Assembly: GCA_033065855.1 (NCBI GenBank)
Contig: JAVXUO010002949.1
Span: 496,001 to 560,000 of the forward strand
Source: Escallonia rubra
Lineage: Eukaryota; Streptophyta; Magnoliopsida; Escalloniales; Escalloniaceae
Direction: 5' to 3'
DNA length: 64,000 nucleotides
Part shown: positions 12,237 to 26,114 of the stretch, in pieces
Position numbering within the stretch: position 1 is the stretch's first letter
How the letters are laid out: each line of letters opens with the position of its first letter
Made by a program: the position numbers and the translations under genes
Notes under the pieces: model-generated
Seen by the model: the letters and a program-made list of their open reading frames with translations, nothing else
The model's database searches: none
Told to the model about the DNA's origin: nothing

Positions 12237-14233
12237 AAGACTCTTAAGACATGGAACGACAGGTAAGTGCATTTGTATTAAGGATAAGCTTATCTCTTTA
12301 ATTTGGTACATTAAGTTTGACAAGTTTTTAACTTGATCTTTAATCCGAAGTACTCTCTTGGTATCATCGTCTTTCCATATCCATCCACATTTGGTATGTT
12401 TCATATTTATAGTTCTTGTTGAGGCTGTTAAATGCAATACGTGTTTTATGTCTTAATTAACAACCTGGTGCATCTTTTAAGTTGTTTTACATCATTGACT
12501 TACTTTCAAGATAGCTTCAATTTTTTAGCTATATGATATCAGACAACAATTTCTACTGTCTACAGTTCTCAATCTCGTAATGGTAACGATATATGGGATT
12601 TTATCATCTACACTACTTATGCATGCTATATTATCTTCTAACACATATGACGTTATATTGTCATAGCATAATCACATACAAGTGTTAAGTGATAGAAACC
12701 CTAGTGCAGTTTTTGGAGGTAGCCCTTGCTTTTCTACGTGTCGCGCTCTGATCACATGCGATTGGTAGCAGCACCATCTGAGGTTGAGTTATCATCATCT
12801 CTCTTTCCATTCTAGGCCTTTTCTCTTTGAAGGTCGTTCAAGTATTGAGTTCTATACCCGATATTTCTGCACCAAAGAATCCATAGATGTTCGTTGGTCA
12901 CTCATGGACCTATTCAGTGGACTCCCTGGTACCATTGTGACTGCCTCATAGAACTGTGTTCCTCGCCTTTCTACTTTACTTGTCGGATCCTTAGACAGTC
13001 TAGTTACGAGCAAATATCTCAGAATCTTATAACAATTTCTTCACAGTGCGAAGACTCACGCTTTATCTGATTCAGACTATTTCTTAAGGTTAGGAGACCA
13101 GTCCATATCGTCATCTTTCCATTGATGTTGGGGTATATGTTAATGGTGTAACTTGAGCCTCCGCTACTGTTCTTATATCAATTGCAATTGGTTGTGGCCT
13201 TGCATCCGGAAGACTGCTTTGGCTAATGAGAACAGATTACGAGCTGAGTTGGACTAGGATTTTCCAAACAGCCAGGAAATCAAGTTTCTCAAAGAGGCTA
13301 AAGAAGAAGCTCGTTCCCAAAAAGGTTTAGGGATCGACTTCAGGACTCTCGCAAATCATCACTAAGCACAGTTCAGGAGTTCCATTGACCTCAGATGAAA
13401 TAGGAGACCAGAATCAATTGGATCCAGTGATCTTGGATCGGTTCCCAAATGTTTGAAGAGAAATTTGATGCGGACAAAAATGCTATACGGGATTACACTC
13501 CGACAGACCTCAGATTAGACGGTCTTTACTAGTTACGGAAGATAATCACCAAAGAAATTGGGTGACTGCCAAGGCTATTTTGATTTTCAAAGATGGTGTA
13601 GATGTTTATGTTAAGGGAAGTTTGATCGAAGGTGTGGATATGGGGTGAGGATTGAAAAGCTGGAAAGCGTGTTAGTGACTGAGGCAGGAAATCAAGAGAG
13701 AGGGTTCCCGCACTGGAGAGGCTAACTTTCGGAAGGAAAGATAAGCGGAAATTCGGCTCAACAATTTTTCTAGATGGGGATAATCATCCTTCTTTGGGAA
13801 AGAAAATAGGAGTGTGACAACATAATGATAAACATATCACTATTTGGTTGCTGATAAGACTTAGAAGTATCTTTCTTTCTTTTGCCCTAACTTTTGCCTA
13901 GGCCGCCATTTGCAAGGTTTTTAACCTAGCGGACCTTTCTTCTTATTTTATTTTTTATTTCTTTTTTTTTTTTTTGCTTTGCCCTAACTTTGCCTAGGCC
14001 GTTCTTCATAGGGTTTTCAACCTACCGAGCTAGTTTGTTTTTCTTTTACCGAGAATACACTCAAAATCATAGCCAGCGGAATAAAGGTCTTCTATTAAAA
14101 TTTGACCGGACCCGCGGCATTTTTAGGGGTTGTCTATGTACCTCCATATGAAGTGTTACATCAAAATGTGTGTGTTGAGTACTGTTCTTAAAGGAGGGTC
14201 AGGTCATTTGTAGTTCATTTACAAATCACATGT
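12237..14233 (-). other. Decayed DNA beyond the Tat integrase, with a duplicated motif
   Basis: No gene is supported. The motif TTTGCCTAGGCCG flanked by GCCCTAAC and AACCTA.CG occurs twice (about 13885-13925 and 13977-14030). I know this kind of motif from the 3' parts of Tat-type Ty3/gypsy elements. I could not find a paired 3' LTR matching the 39601-40665 sequence. Confidence 0.35.
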
Positions 14234-14880
14234 TCATGCATGATATTTCTTTAGTTGATCTAAGTTGACTAGTTGTGATAGTTTGATCCCATCTAAGCTA
14301 ACTAATTGAGTTGCGCCTACCGTCATAATTTGCTTGATCAGATAGGGCCCCAACCAATTAGGCTTAAATATCCCTTGTGGCTTACAGATTTGTCCGATAT
14401 TCTCTTTTAAGACCAAATCTCTTTCTTTCAAGCCAAGTCCTTTTACCTGCTTGTTGAATGCTCGGGCAATTCGTTTCTGATAATCCTGGATATGATAAAG
14501 GGCTTTTAATCTCTTCTCATCTGCCAATGCTAATCCTTCTAAACCATGTCGTACCCAATCTTCCTCGGCTATCTGATTTTCAATAGGTACTTGAAAGAAA
14601 CTACCTCTAATTCTACTAGGAGGACTACTTCCATATCATTCCACCAAATCCGTAACCTCTCCTTCAAAATGCAATCCATTGATAGAAATCAACTCATGAG
14701 GAACACCATATCGGCAGATAATGTTGGTCCAATTGAACTGAGCTACCTTTTTGGCATTCAACACGGCATACACTACGTCTTCTACCCACTTCGTAAAGTA
14801 ATCTATGGCCACCAGTATAAACTCATGTCTATTGGAAGCTTTAGGACTGATCTTTCCTATCACATATATTCCTCATACTG
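14234..14880 (-). pseudogene. Tat integrase remnant
   Basis: Two minus-strand segments match the plant Ty3/gypsy integrase. The core part has VAIDYFTKWVED and a following YGVPHELISINGLHF block. The C-terminal part has RDLVLKE and FKPNWLGPYLIK, the usual post-core motif, then LDQLKKYHA. Integrase joins the cDNA to host DNA in living relatives. This copy is a broken fossil. Confidence 0.8.
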
Positions 14881-15374
14881 AGAAGGACCAAGGAGATGTC
14901 ATGTTATACAACTCCCGATGAGGAAGGTGTTGCAAGTCGGCGTACACCTGGCACTTGTGGCATTTTCTCACGTGCTCGATACAGTCTCGTTCCATGGTAC
15001 TCTAATAATATCCTTGTCTGAGCACCTTCTTGGCCAACATTTTTCTTTTCATGTGGGGTTCACCCTCGCCTGAGTGTATGTCTTCCATGATCTGATTACC
15101 TTCTATATCTAACACATAGCAATTGTTCCCCTTCATAATGTCTCTTGTATAGGTTTCGGTTGCACATGATGAATCACGATGCCCATCTTTTCAGTGACAC
15201 TCGGTCTTTTGCGGAAGCTCCTTGAAATACTTACCATCTCCGATCAATTTTGTATACAAGTGCACCATGGTTCTTTAGTCTTGGTTTTCTCTATAGATCC
15301 AATCATTAAATAATAGGTTGTTCGATCACTTTTCCTTATCGCAAATGGCTCTACTTCTTGTTCTTTGGGTATCT

Positions 15375-16010
15375 TTACCACCGATGCGAGGGCGCTAAAT
15401 CAGCAGCGTAATTATTCTTGAGTCGAGGTAGGTAGTGGAATTCTATACCTTCGAATTTGTCTACAGCCTTTTCTAAATGGGCATGGTATGCTTGTAGACG
15501 TTCATCAGTAATTCTCCACATCCCATGTATCTGATGGATGATTAGGGCTGAATCCATGTACATTGTAACTTTTCTCACTCGTAGACTTAAGGCTATTTCC
15601 AACCCGATGATGCATGCTTTCTATTTGGCGGTATTGTTAGTACCGTCGAAGGTCAACTTAATGGCTATGGGAGTATGGGCCCCATCCAATAAGATTAACA
15701 ATACCCCTAGCGAAAATCATTTATTGTTTGCGGCTCAATGAAAATATAATTGTCACCTGGTCTAAGATTCTATGACACAAACATCTTCATCTGGAAACCT
15801 CACCTCATAATCACTAGTATCTTCTGGTGGATAATTGCTAACATGTATGCCACAGCATTTCCTTTTATGGACTTCTGGGTGACATATGTGATGTCAAACT
15901 CAGAACATAGCAAGAGCCACTTCACCGTTCGGCTGGATAAGACCAACTTATGAAACAAATACTTCATTGGGTCCATTCTGGCCAACAACCTAATGGGGTA
16001 AGCCAACAAA
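15375..16010 (-). pseudogene. Tat RNase H remnant
   Basis: Minus-strand segments include DPMKYLFHKLVLSSRTVKWL and a segment with YMDSALIIHQIHG followed by LEKAVDKFEGIEFHYLPRL, as in the RNase H regions of Tat elements. The order between reverse transcriptase and integrase is as expected. Broken fossil. Confidence 0.75.
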
Positions 16011-16289
16011 TAATGTTGTAATCATTATGTTACCAGACTAGTGACACACATCTATTCTCTAAAGCTGGGTTAACTTTTTACTGACATAGTAGATAGGTCG
16101 CTCTACCCATTCTCTAGATGTTGAACCAACATCGTTTCGGCTGCTATATTAGTCACGGTTAATTAGAGCAATAAAGGATTACCATGTACATGAGGGCTAA
16201 GGACTGGGGGGTTATTCAGTTACTGCTTAATCTTGTCAGATGCTTCATGGCAGAGCGGATTCCACTCCTTGGTTAATTCTTTCTTCAAC

Positions 16290-17330
16290 AACTTAAAGAT
16301 TGGCTCGCAGATCATGGTCAACTAGGACATGAATTGACTGAAGTATTGGATCCTACCTAGGAACCATTGGATGTCTTTCTCACTCCTTGGAGGCATCTCC
16401 ACTATGGCCTTAATTTTAGCTGGGTCGACTTCTATTTTACTAACCATAAATCCTAGTAGTTTATCGGTTGTCACTCTAAAAATGCACTTTCGTAGAATGA
16501 GTCGTACGCTTACTGCCTTAACCTCTCAAAATATTCCTCAAAACTGTACAATGATCCTCCGTTTGTTTAACTTAATAATCATATCGTCTTTGTATACCTC
16601 TCTACTTCCTTATGGACCGTGTCATGGAAAACGGTAGTAGCGGCTCATTGATATGTAGCCTTAGCATTTTTTAATCCGAAAGGCATCAGTGTGTAGTAAA
16701 ATGTGCACCATGGAGTAGTAAAGGCTGATTTCTGCTGATCTTTAGGATCAATATTTGTCTGATTATATCCCTACGAAGAAATCCACAAACAAAACCAACT
16801 CGTGCTCTGTTGTGTTATCTATGATCATATCAATGGTTTTAAGGAGGAAGTCATCCTTGGGGGAGGTTCGGTTAGGTCTTGATAATCAACGCACATTCTG
16901 ACTTGGCCGGTCAATTTAGGGACAGGTATATGTGGCTAGCTAGGTAGGGTACTCCGTGACCCTCATAAACCCTATGTGGAGGAGTTTCATGACTTTCTCC
17001 TTGACCTTTCATTGACCTTGAGAGACGACTCACGTCTCAACTTGTAGAGTTTCTGTTTGATGGGTTTAACCTCTTGTAGAGTGGGTTGGTGATGCTCAAC
17101 GTTTGACGGGTCAATACCGAACATGTCACTATAGGACCAAGTAAATATGTCGATGAAATATTTTAGGAGTGTAGTAAGTCTCTCTCTTTCTTCTTTATCT
17201 GCGTTAGTCCCTACTTTTATTTCTTTTACATTTTCGGGTGTGCCTATGTTGACTTTGACTGTTTCTTCTGCCACCGGCTTGACTCGATCTGACTCCCCAT
17301 TTTCTTTTTCTTTCATCATTTCTTTCAAGT
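16290..17330 (-). pseudogene. Tat reverse transcriptase remnant
   Basis: The minus-strand segment FTWSYSDMFGIDPSNVEHH lies upstream of the polymerase domain, followed by the KPIKQKLYKLRRE-type entry motif. Further on, words such as VSKIEVDPAKIKAI and QWFLGRIQYF match the thumb/connection part of gypsy reverse transcriptases. Broken fossil with several breaks. Confidence 0.75.
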
Positions 17331-18568
17331 GTTTTTTCTCTTCTTCGTCTATTCGTTATGATTCATTTTTAACCATGTGGATTGATTCATTTTAACTTAT
17401 ATCAGCAACGAAAGAGTAATCGAAATCGACCATCGCATTATCAATCAGAAAGTCAGGGAGAACATAATACACAAGCAAATTTAAATTATCTAAAGAGACA
17501 TAAGCATCTAGGTCCTCTGGTCCAAGAATGTTCTTGGCATCAAGACGGTCCTCGATGATCTCCCCCACTGCTATTTGTCCGCACTCGATCTTTTAATTCT
17601 GCATGTCGCCCTGCGCTGAGGTGATCAGGCTTGTCGCGTCGAGAGTTTGGTCGTCCATCTCATAGAAAAGTATAAGGATGTGCATATTGTTGAAGCAAGT
17701 TGTCATTCGTTCCGGCTCCATAAAATTCATCCAATCAAAGGCATTATCTTTACCCGGCTCCATTAAGCTTGGCAATTCTCCGTCTTCCACCCAGTCACAG
17801 TCGTAAAAAAGTTTCCATCACTCATTAGCTTTCAGTTCTTCGTGCTATAGACTGGCTCAGGGAATACGTAGTAAGCTCATTTCTCTCCTTCCTTGACAAA
17901 ATATCCATTCAGCGTGGGGAATTTAGACATGGCACAAAAATCTGCAAGTCGTCCTTCCTTTGGGCTTTCTTGGCCTAGGCCATCCTCCTAAGGGTTTCTT
18001 TCCTTTCTTTCTTGGTGGGCTTGTATCCCAGTCAGAATTGATCTTTCTTGTTTTCAAGAACAAGGAAGCTAGGAAGTCGCTGGCAATTGCGGCCTAAACC
18101 CTTTCCGGGGAAGTAATGAAGTTTTCTCATCATAAGGAGCACTGTGGTGTTACTGTGAGGTGTGTAATTGAGAAATTTTTCAACGAGACTTCCTCGAACT
18201 CCAAACATTGTACCAGGCTGTCAATTTTAAACATGCTAAGAAGCAAGTCTAGCAAGTCATACGGAATTACAACATTGTCCTTGTCATTTTCCACCTGTCT
18301 TATCTGGGGTAGCTGAGAATCTCCCATGATAATAAAAATAGCTTTGTCAAGTACGAACTTGACTTCTGATGCAGCATAAAAGGGATCGCTCCGACTGAAT
18401 ATATCAATGGCTTTCCAGCAAGAGATTGAATGCGGCGTGAATATCTAACACTTGAAACTCCAGTTCGAAATTGGCTATCGCGACTGTCATAAGGAGTTTA
18501 ACTATGCGAATGACCTCTAACCGGGTGTTGTCATAGACTCTTATTGCTTGACTAGAAGGAGTAAATTC

Positions 18569-18900
18569 TTAGGAATCGATACCAAAGGCTTGAATGGTAC
18601 GCAGGGGACAAACATTGAGGGCAGAACCATTGTCGATAAAGATTAAAGGAACCCTCTTATCAAGGGTCCGAATGGTGATGTGGAGTATGTCGCTATGGCT
18701 TGGTCCTGATTCGGCAAATTGAATTCGAAAAATGGAAGAACACTTACGTAATGAATAGCTCTGAGCACATAGGATAGCTCCTCTGGCTGAGTCTGTATGG
18801 GTACCTGGATAGGCCTTGCTGAGCAACTTGATCAAGGCCTATCTGTGGGAATAAAAAGTAGATAGCAATCTCGAAATAAAGATGTTGATTTTGGTCTTCC
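18569..18900 (-). pseudogene. Tat aspartic protease remnant
   Basis: The minus-strand segment contains LIFIDNGSALNVCPLRTI, the Tat-lineage version of the retropepsin active-site region. LTR1 separates it from the gag part. Fossil. Confidence 0.75.
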
Positions 18901-19345
18901 TTAGTTGTCACGACCCGAACCCATAGGTGAGCCCATGAGCTAGGCACGTGACCGGCCGCAGGCTCATTCGAACACCCACCAGGGCTCTGTCAGGCCTTAC
19001 TACAATCATGTGACTCGAGATTAAATCCAACTTATAGACTTCCAATAATCCAAATAAAAATCCTCATTACATGTCTTTGAAATTTACGAATGAAACTCGA
19101 GGAAACCTAAGCGCCTCACATTAGTTCAAGCATAACGTTAATTAACATAGAACTAAAATTCTCCCCCATGTTGCTCATACGGCTCCGCTTCCCTTAAGTC
19201 ATCACCTGAAAAATAAGGAATGAGCGAAAGCCCAGCAAATACACCAACCATGTTCCTAAAATAAGTTTGAAGTTCCAAAACATGCCATGGATTCTCTTTT
19301 AACAAATCAGTAATTCGATATTGTCATCCTTAAAACATTTTCGAA

Positions 19346-19348
<3 letters not shown>

Positions 19349-19424
<76 letters not shown>
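19349..19424. repeat. (AC)n(TA)n microsatellite
   Basis: About 20 AC units are followed by about 18 TA units inside LTR1. The (TA) run is similar in kind to the one in LTR3 that hosts the MULE, though I did not show that they are at the same LTR position. Confidence 0.9.
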
Positions 19425-19428
<4 letters not shown>

Positions 19429-21372
19429 GATTCAAAAGGGTTTCCAAATCATAGTACAATCATCGATAATTCCATTCGCATCAAACACAAATATTTCTTT
19501 TCTTAGGTATGTTGCGATCAGAGTACGAGCCCCCCTGACTAGGGCCTGAAATCCCTCCTACACCTGGGATAAAATTTTGTGGACGCAAGGGCAAACCACC
19601 AACAACAGTACTGTACATCAACGTACAAGCCCCGTTGACCAGGGACCGAAATCCAACATTCCCCCGTTGGATATGGGGCACATCAACCAAGTCGAGTCTC
19701 ATTGTTCATTCAACATGTACACAGTAAAATTCTATGATTTCACATAACATTCCATGGCATTCTTTTAAACTAAATTTCTCATCAAATACTTTAGAAATAA
19801 AACATATGCAGAACAAAACTTTAAACTTTAATTTGATCAAATCATATGTACGTATATAAGTTTTGCAAATAAGTATATGGAGGAACATGGCAGGAGTACT
19901 TACCTCGCTCAGTAATTGGTTCTTGAGCTCGTTCAAAAGCCGTTCCTATCTCTTGACTATCGAAACCTAAATAACAAACCACAAGGATGTCATTCATTGT
20001 CGCTCGAGCACGCCTAAGTATTAAGTTTCTCTTAAGTGAGTGAAGTTTACCAAACCGCCCCTCGACTTTTGTAAAATTACCTATTCACCCCCGATGCCTA
20101 ACGTACCATTATCCACCTAGATATACCTAAAATAATCTTTTTAAACCATTGGTGGGTTTTTCAGACAAGAATGGTCATTCTGGGGATTTTTCGATTGGAA
20201 CCCTAAACTGCTCATTAAATTGAGCGCTAATGTTCATGTTCCAAAAATATGTCAAACGGCACCGGAATGCCATGAAATTTCAGAAAATCAAGCGTCATAG
20301 TAATTTTTTATCGCTATAAAATTTTAGGCTAAAAATAATTTTGTTTACTATATTAATTAATTCAAAAACATGTTTTAAAAATAAATTTGTTCGGGATATT
20401 TCCCATGCCCAGAAAATTCCACGTCGAAGATTTCATAAAAATAAGAGAATTTTTAGTTTTGTACTATTTCTAAATCTACTCAGAAGAGGTTCTTAAAAAT
20501 AGTTTAACAAACTATTGTAATAGTGAAGCGTTACGCGATAGGCGATCGAGCGCTACGCCGCTAACAGTGCTAAAAATGGCAAACGACTTTAAAAACTTTA
20601 AAAACTACCTTATATTAGCTATATAAGATTATTGTAGAAGTTTCAGAATTTAATAACTTAATTTACTATTCTAAAATACACCGAAATCCCTCGTTCGGAT
20701 AAAATTAGTTAGCACGCTTCCCAAGTACAGAAAAATCTAAACTTTTTCCTGTGTGTATATATTGTAAAAATAATATATGTTACTATTTTGAGTTTTGTCC
20801 AAATAAATTTCTAGATATATTTAAAAATTTTGGAAAGAAACTGCTAGAATAGGATACCTTTTTAGCGACACTTTCGAGTTTAAAGTTTAAAACCAAGCTT
20901 TCTCCCTCTCTTTGCGCAGCATCTCCTTCCTCATACAACCCAACAGTGTTCTTTCCTAAAACCACTTCACACACAATACTCACACATACAAATTCACACA
21001 ACGCACCTATATATCTATACACCATGCCCACACATGTATATAATAACACAATCCATTTCTTTCTCACACTACACTCCATAACCCACATCTATATACCTGA
21101 AACAAGTCTCACAAATTCATTCAAAGCACACAGGTACTCACAGGGACTGCCTTAACGGCAGTCCTTCCTCTCCTCCCTTTCGTGTTCACAAAACCCACTC
21201 AAAAAAAAAAAAAACACCCACAATGCCCTCGTCTCACGGCTGCTATGCAGCCTCCTTCTTCCTTCATTTCACCTACAAACACACATAAACACACAACACA
21301 CACCTGAGCACATGCACTCATAGCTGCTGTCTTGGCACCTTCACCACTTACACAGCACACATGCTCACAACT

Positions 21373-22375
21373 AGACCTGGCAAAATACCACCCGGACCCG
21401 CGGGTCTACCCGTACCCGGTCAAAAAACACGGGTACAGGTACATATATTGCATACCCGCCGAAATTAGATCCGTACCCGAACCAATCCGCAAATTCCGGT
21501 TAAATGCGGGTCGGTTACGGTTTACCCGGGCTACCCGAACGTTTTACTATATAATGCACTAGGGTTTTTCGTTTGGCAGTCATTCACTCATTCTCATCTT
21601 TCTCTCTCTCACATGCCGCTCTCCATTCCTTCCCCTCTGAAGTCCCTCTGTCTCTGTCTCTCAACCGCGCTCTATCCGTCTCTCTCACTCACCAGTCTTC
21701 TCCGGCGACGACACTACACCCTACTCCACATCGACGGCACCCCACCAACATCCTCTCACGTCCACTCGCATATCCGCCGCAGCCGACCACAGATCCGCTG
21801 CAACCGGCTACACTCTACTCCATATCGACGGCGCCCCAACGTCCTCTCACCTCCATTCGCAGATCTACCGCAGCCGAGCGCAGATCTGTCGCAGATCTGC
21901 CAGAGCCTGCCGCCAGTCTTCCGTGGGAAGTCTCAACTTACTGTTGAAGGTTGAGGCCTTGGTTTCCGATCGACTATGAACTTTGAGAGTGATAACTCAA
22001 ACCGGAACAGTGGAGCTAGGAAGATTATTTTGGTTTTTAACAAGATATTTTTGTAAAAAGTTTGGTTAGCTTGTATTATTTTTGTTAATTTTGTGTATGA
22101 ATTTTACTACTTTAGAATAGGAATTAATTTTTAGGTAATTTTTTTCGATTTGGAAGATATATATTTGTTTGTTGTGAATTGTGATGGATCTGAGAGAGTG
22201 AGAGTTAAGAAGAGAGTGGAGATAATTGCGACGAAAATGAAATTAGTGAAGTGATAATTGTAAGAATTTTAGTTAGAAAATGGTGGTTGTTCTTGTAATA
22301 ATAAATGAAGGGAGAAAAATGTCCAAAAAATAATTTTTAAAAAATAAGAATTTTAATTATTTACCCGCGGGGTAC
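21373..22375. mobile_element. hAT-like fragment
   Basis: Begins TAGACCTGGCAAAATACC and continues with repeated ACCCG/CGGGT words (CCCGCGGGTCTACCCGTACC). This is the terminal and subterminal style of plant hAT (Ac/Tip100-like) elements. The right side ends near TTACCCGCGGGGTACGG without a recognisable matching terminal repeat. The pyrimidine-rich frames inside (21573-21954) are open by chance and show no transposase domain. The stretch is absent from the matching place in the other LTR copies as far as I can align by eye. The right border is uncertain. Confidence 0.45.
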
Positions 22376-22838
22376 GGTTCCCAGAAACTGATAAACAGAA
22401 ACCACTTCTCATAAACACAAACTGATCTAGCTTTCCCTTTCTCTTTTCTCTTTTCTCTCTCCCTTTCTCCTTCTCTCTGTAACCGACAGAGCAAGTTTGG
22501 TCTTCTCCTTTGGTAATGGAATATTAATCCCTTCCTTCTATGTGACTTTCTGTAACCGAAAAAAAGAAACCAAAACCCCAAAATTTCTCCCTCTCTTTCT
22601 TTCTCTCTTATTCTGATATTCTTCTTTTGCTTGGCTGTAACCGAAAATGGGTTATGGAAATGTTTAATTTCTCCCTCAATTCATCCTTGGTTCTCGCTCT
22701 TTCCAAGATTATAGTTGACTTTATTTTTCAATAAATTGGATTTCGATTTTGATTTTATGTATTTATTTATTTACTAACCCGTTTCGCTAATTGTCGCTAA
22801 AAGTTTTCAAAAATGTCACTCACGCTAATCAATACTAA

Positions 22839-23656
22839 GAGGGTGTTTGGGATTGATTAAATCTTGGTCAAACCTGATTTAATCTAGATTAAATCAGGTT
22901 TGTGGGTGTTTGGCAAAAGAGATTAACAGATTTAATCCATCTCCAAAAGCTAAAAACTGATTTAATCCATAATCCTCAAAAGTGAGGATTATGAAATAAT
23001 CACTTTTTCCATAATCAGGTTTGACCATGTAATTTACTATCCTATCCCTATATTTTTTACAAAAAAGACCTCTCGTACCCCTTAATTAATTAGATAATTG
23101 CTAGAATTTATCTCTTCTCTGCTAACCTCTTCTCCTACGGCTATACACAGAAGGATACAGCCGTCCTCTTCCTCCATACTATTTCTGTCAGTTCTTTTCT
23201 CTTCTCATCTTCTAATCTTTTCTTCTACTTTATTGCAAATTGTACTGTAATTGTCATGCTCAAGATAAACTTTATTTGTAATTTGGGGATGTTATCGTAC
23301 TATAAGCAATAACGTGAGATTATTTATGTTTTTCATTTAAAATAAAAAGTAACAACTTTTGTAAGACGTGAAATAGTTATTTTCATAATTTATTTGGGCA
23401 TTATAATTATTTACGAATAAAAGTTATGTTAACGTTGTTTGGATATTATAAAAATTGTTTATTAAGTGCCCTCAATGGTCATTTTGTCATAGTGAAACCG
23501 ATTTAAGTACTTTTTATCTAAACACTTTTTATAAATTTAATCTAATTTACAACTACTTTTGCCAAACAGCAAACTGATTCTGATTAAATCAGATTTTGAA
23601 AGCTGATTAAGATTTAAGCAGAATCTGTTTTTTTTTAATCAATCACAAACAGGCTC
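22839..23656. mobile_element. Tourist-like MITE (PIF/Harbinger)
   Basis: Terminal inverted repeats GAGGGTGTTTGGGATTGATT and GAGCCTGTTTGTGATTGATT (right end read on the minus strand) are flanked by a 3-bp target repeat TAA (22836-22838 and 23657-23659). Length is about 818 bp with no coding capacity. TAA/TTA targets and G-rich short termini are the signature of PIF/Harbinger-derived MITEs. Removing it restores a continuous LTR1 sequence. Confidence 0.65.
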
Positions 23657-23943
23657 TAAAGGCTCCAATTAATATCACTTATAAGAGCTATCATTAATTT
23701 TTAACTTATGGTTCATAAAATTTATCGCTAAAGATACACCTCGATGCTAACTATTAAAAAAAACATAGTTCACGCTAATTGTCACTGTGTATCTCGATCG
23801 GTATCACTAATCGAGAAATCATGACTTATAATTTCTAAAATTTGTCGTTAAGGATAACCGATAAAAATTCGATCACGCTAATCGCTAATTTTTTTTTTAA
23901 AAATAAACTAATCCGTTAAAATATGTCGGGGTATTACATTAGT

Positions 23944-25627
23944 TGTCTCAATACTTAATCATCTATCAGGTCTTAGGAGAATAGTGGGTCAGACATAGCT
24001 AGCTGGGGGTTGTCTGGTAGGCTCGACCAGACCTTGTCAAATGCGAGACAACAGTATTGGGTCTAAACAAAAAACATGTGTCCTCATCGTAATCCTCTTC
24101 TTGTACAGAAAAGGCTTCAACTTCCATCAACTCCTCCTACGAAATTACATCACAAAACTCTGGTAAAGCATTAACCTTCTGAGTTGATTAACTGGAGTTA
24201 TGAGTGTAGAAGGATCTAGCACTCGTAGAACATCATCGATAGCATTAACCCTCTGAGTTGGCAAGGGTCCTTTTCTTACGTTGAGCTTGGCAGGAAAAGA
24301 GATTTCACCCTTGTCGATAAGCTCTTGAATAGCATGTCGAAGGGTGATAAAACTCTCCATGGGATGCCCTTTTCCCTGGTGGTATGCGCAGAAAGCGTGG
24401 ACATCATACGCCTCAGGTACCATTGCCAGTTTAGGTTAGGGGATAATTTGGAGATCACACCCCTCCAGAAGAACTGCCCAAACACCTTGGGCAATAGAGC
24501 ATTCAGTGGGGTGAACTTCCTTCTAGGTTCAGTATTGGCTTCCCAGGACACTACTTGTTGTGCTCGGACGTTGTTGACATCATTGGCACTGGCAGACTTA
24601 GGTTGGGCATTGGAATTCCTTGTGGCAGCTCAGTAGACTCCAGGCTTTGTTTCTCAAGTGATAGTCCCATTGTTGATGGCATCTTCAATCTGCACAAGGG
24701 ATCCCATCAAGGACTTCAACAACGTATGGTAGTGTCCGAAGATGTATTCATGGTATATCGACAACAGATTGTTCCTCAGTATGTTGACTTGCTCTTCTTT
24801 TGTAGGGCAATTTACCATCTGAACAGCCTTGTTTATCCATCTTCTTATAAAAGCAGACACTGACTCCATTGGCTTTCGTTTGGTGGTCTCTAAATATCTC
24901 TAGGTGATGTCCAAATCTACGTTGTACTAATACTGATTCACAAATTCTCGTACTACATCCTCCCACGTTCGGACTCGAGCTTCCTCTAGGGTAAGGAACC
25001 ATTGAGAGGCGAATCCTGTCAGGGTGTAGTGAAAACGCTGGATTAATTGGTTATGGTTCACTCCATGGGGGGCAAACGCATGCATGTAACATGGATTTTG
25101 GAGTCAGTGGTTCCATCAAACTGGTCCATATCATGCATCTTAAACTTGGGTGACAGTCGGTCTTCCGGGTTCAGGGTGAGTACGCTGAGGTCTAGCAGAT
25201 CATTTGCCCTTCTCATCAGGCCAATTTGGGACTCGAGTGTGGCCAACTTATCCTTCCATTTGGGGGGGGGGGAGATTTTCCTTCCTCATCTTCTAACTCA
25301 TACTGTCATTCAAACTCAGCCTTCTTCTTATCAGCTTTCTTCTTTACCTTAGACTTATCTTCCTGCTCTCTTTTACCCTTCTTCATACGGTTTTCAATAT
25401 CCTCGGAAGTTCGTGCCTCCTTATCAGTCAGGGCTGCAAAATCGGCCTGAAAATCCTTCTGTAGTTCGCCAACGATGCAGACCAAATCTGCCAGCTGCGA
25501 GTATTCTTCAGCCATTGATGTTCATGTCAGTTTCCCAGATGAATCTCTCTTCCAACCTCTTTTTGCCTTAATTGTATAGAGAATTTTAAAATTTCAAGCA
25601 CATAGGTCACACACATAGAACTGGTAG
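23944..25627 (-). pseudogene. Tat gag remnant and 5' leader end
   Basis: The minus-strand gag begins near 25515 with MAEEYSQLADL and a charged Lys/Glu-rich stretch. It continues with capsid-like words (DQFDGTTDSKIHV, SVSAFIRRWINKAVQMV) and ends with FCAYHQGKGHPMESFITLRH, the typical Tat gag tail. It is a structural-protein fossil with many breaks. LTR3 is inserted just upstream of the start, and LTR1 downstream. Confidence 0.75.
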
Positions 25628-26072
25628 TGTAACACCCCGAACCATGGTAATGCTAGCCGGTTAGTTTTATTATTTAGGTGACGACTTTTAAACGCAAGAT
25701 TTAGTGTCGATTTCCATTAGTGAAATTTATCGGCAACCTTTAGCGACAAAATTTTGAGGAAATCATAAGTTATAATTTAAAGATACAAATTATAAGTGAT
25801 ATTGATGGACTTACTTAGTACAATTAGCGTAAATGATAATTCAAAAATTTTAACGATGAAAATGTTTAGTTAGCACCGATAGTTTAAGTAGCGACTTTTA
25901 GCGACAAAATAGTGAAGCAGGGTTAGGAATGACCTGTTAAAATTTCCTAGTGCATTATTTCGTCATAGATAACTATTCTGGAGTATTTCGTGATAATAAA
26001 AAAAGGTTGTGGGTACATTATTTTAATAACTAACGAAACTTTAAGGGGTTTTTAGTAATTATGCTTTTAGAG

Positions 26073-26074
26073 TT

Positions 26075-26112
<38 letters not shown>
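26073..26112. repeat. (TA)n microsatellite, left flank of MULE
   Basis: About 20 TA units directly abut the left MULE terminus. A matching (TA)n(CA)n run abuts the right terminus at 35265-35334. Any 8-11-bp target duplication would be hidden inside this repeat. Confidence 0.9.

Positions 26113-26114
<2 letters not shown>

Larger units (their letters stand above)
18906..23938 (-). mobile_element. Giant solo LTR, copy 1 (LTR1)
   Basis: Ends are TGTCACGACCC... and ...GGTATTACA, flanked by TTAGT at 18901-18905 and 23939-23943. In its own orientation it starts TGTAATACCCC and ends GGTCGTGACA. It is colinear with LTR2 and LTR3, with shared blocks such as GGACCGAAATCCAACATTC and TTAGCGACACTTT, and repeated TCGCTAAA words. 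I see no internal domain and no second LTR, so it is best read as a solo LTR left by recombination. It carries a hAT-like piece and a Tourist-like MITE. It is inserted in the Tat element. Confidence 0.8.

Noticed and set aside
19321-19506. Thr-His / Tyr-Ile repeat peptide
   Set aside because: An AC and TA microsatellite translation.
21573-21954. Ser/Pro-rich frames in the hAT-like fragment
   Set aside because: Pyrimidine-rich sequence open in two frames at once, with no transposase or other domain.
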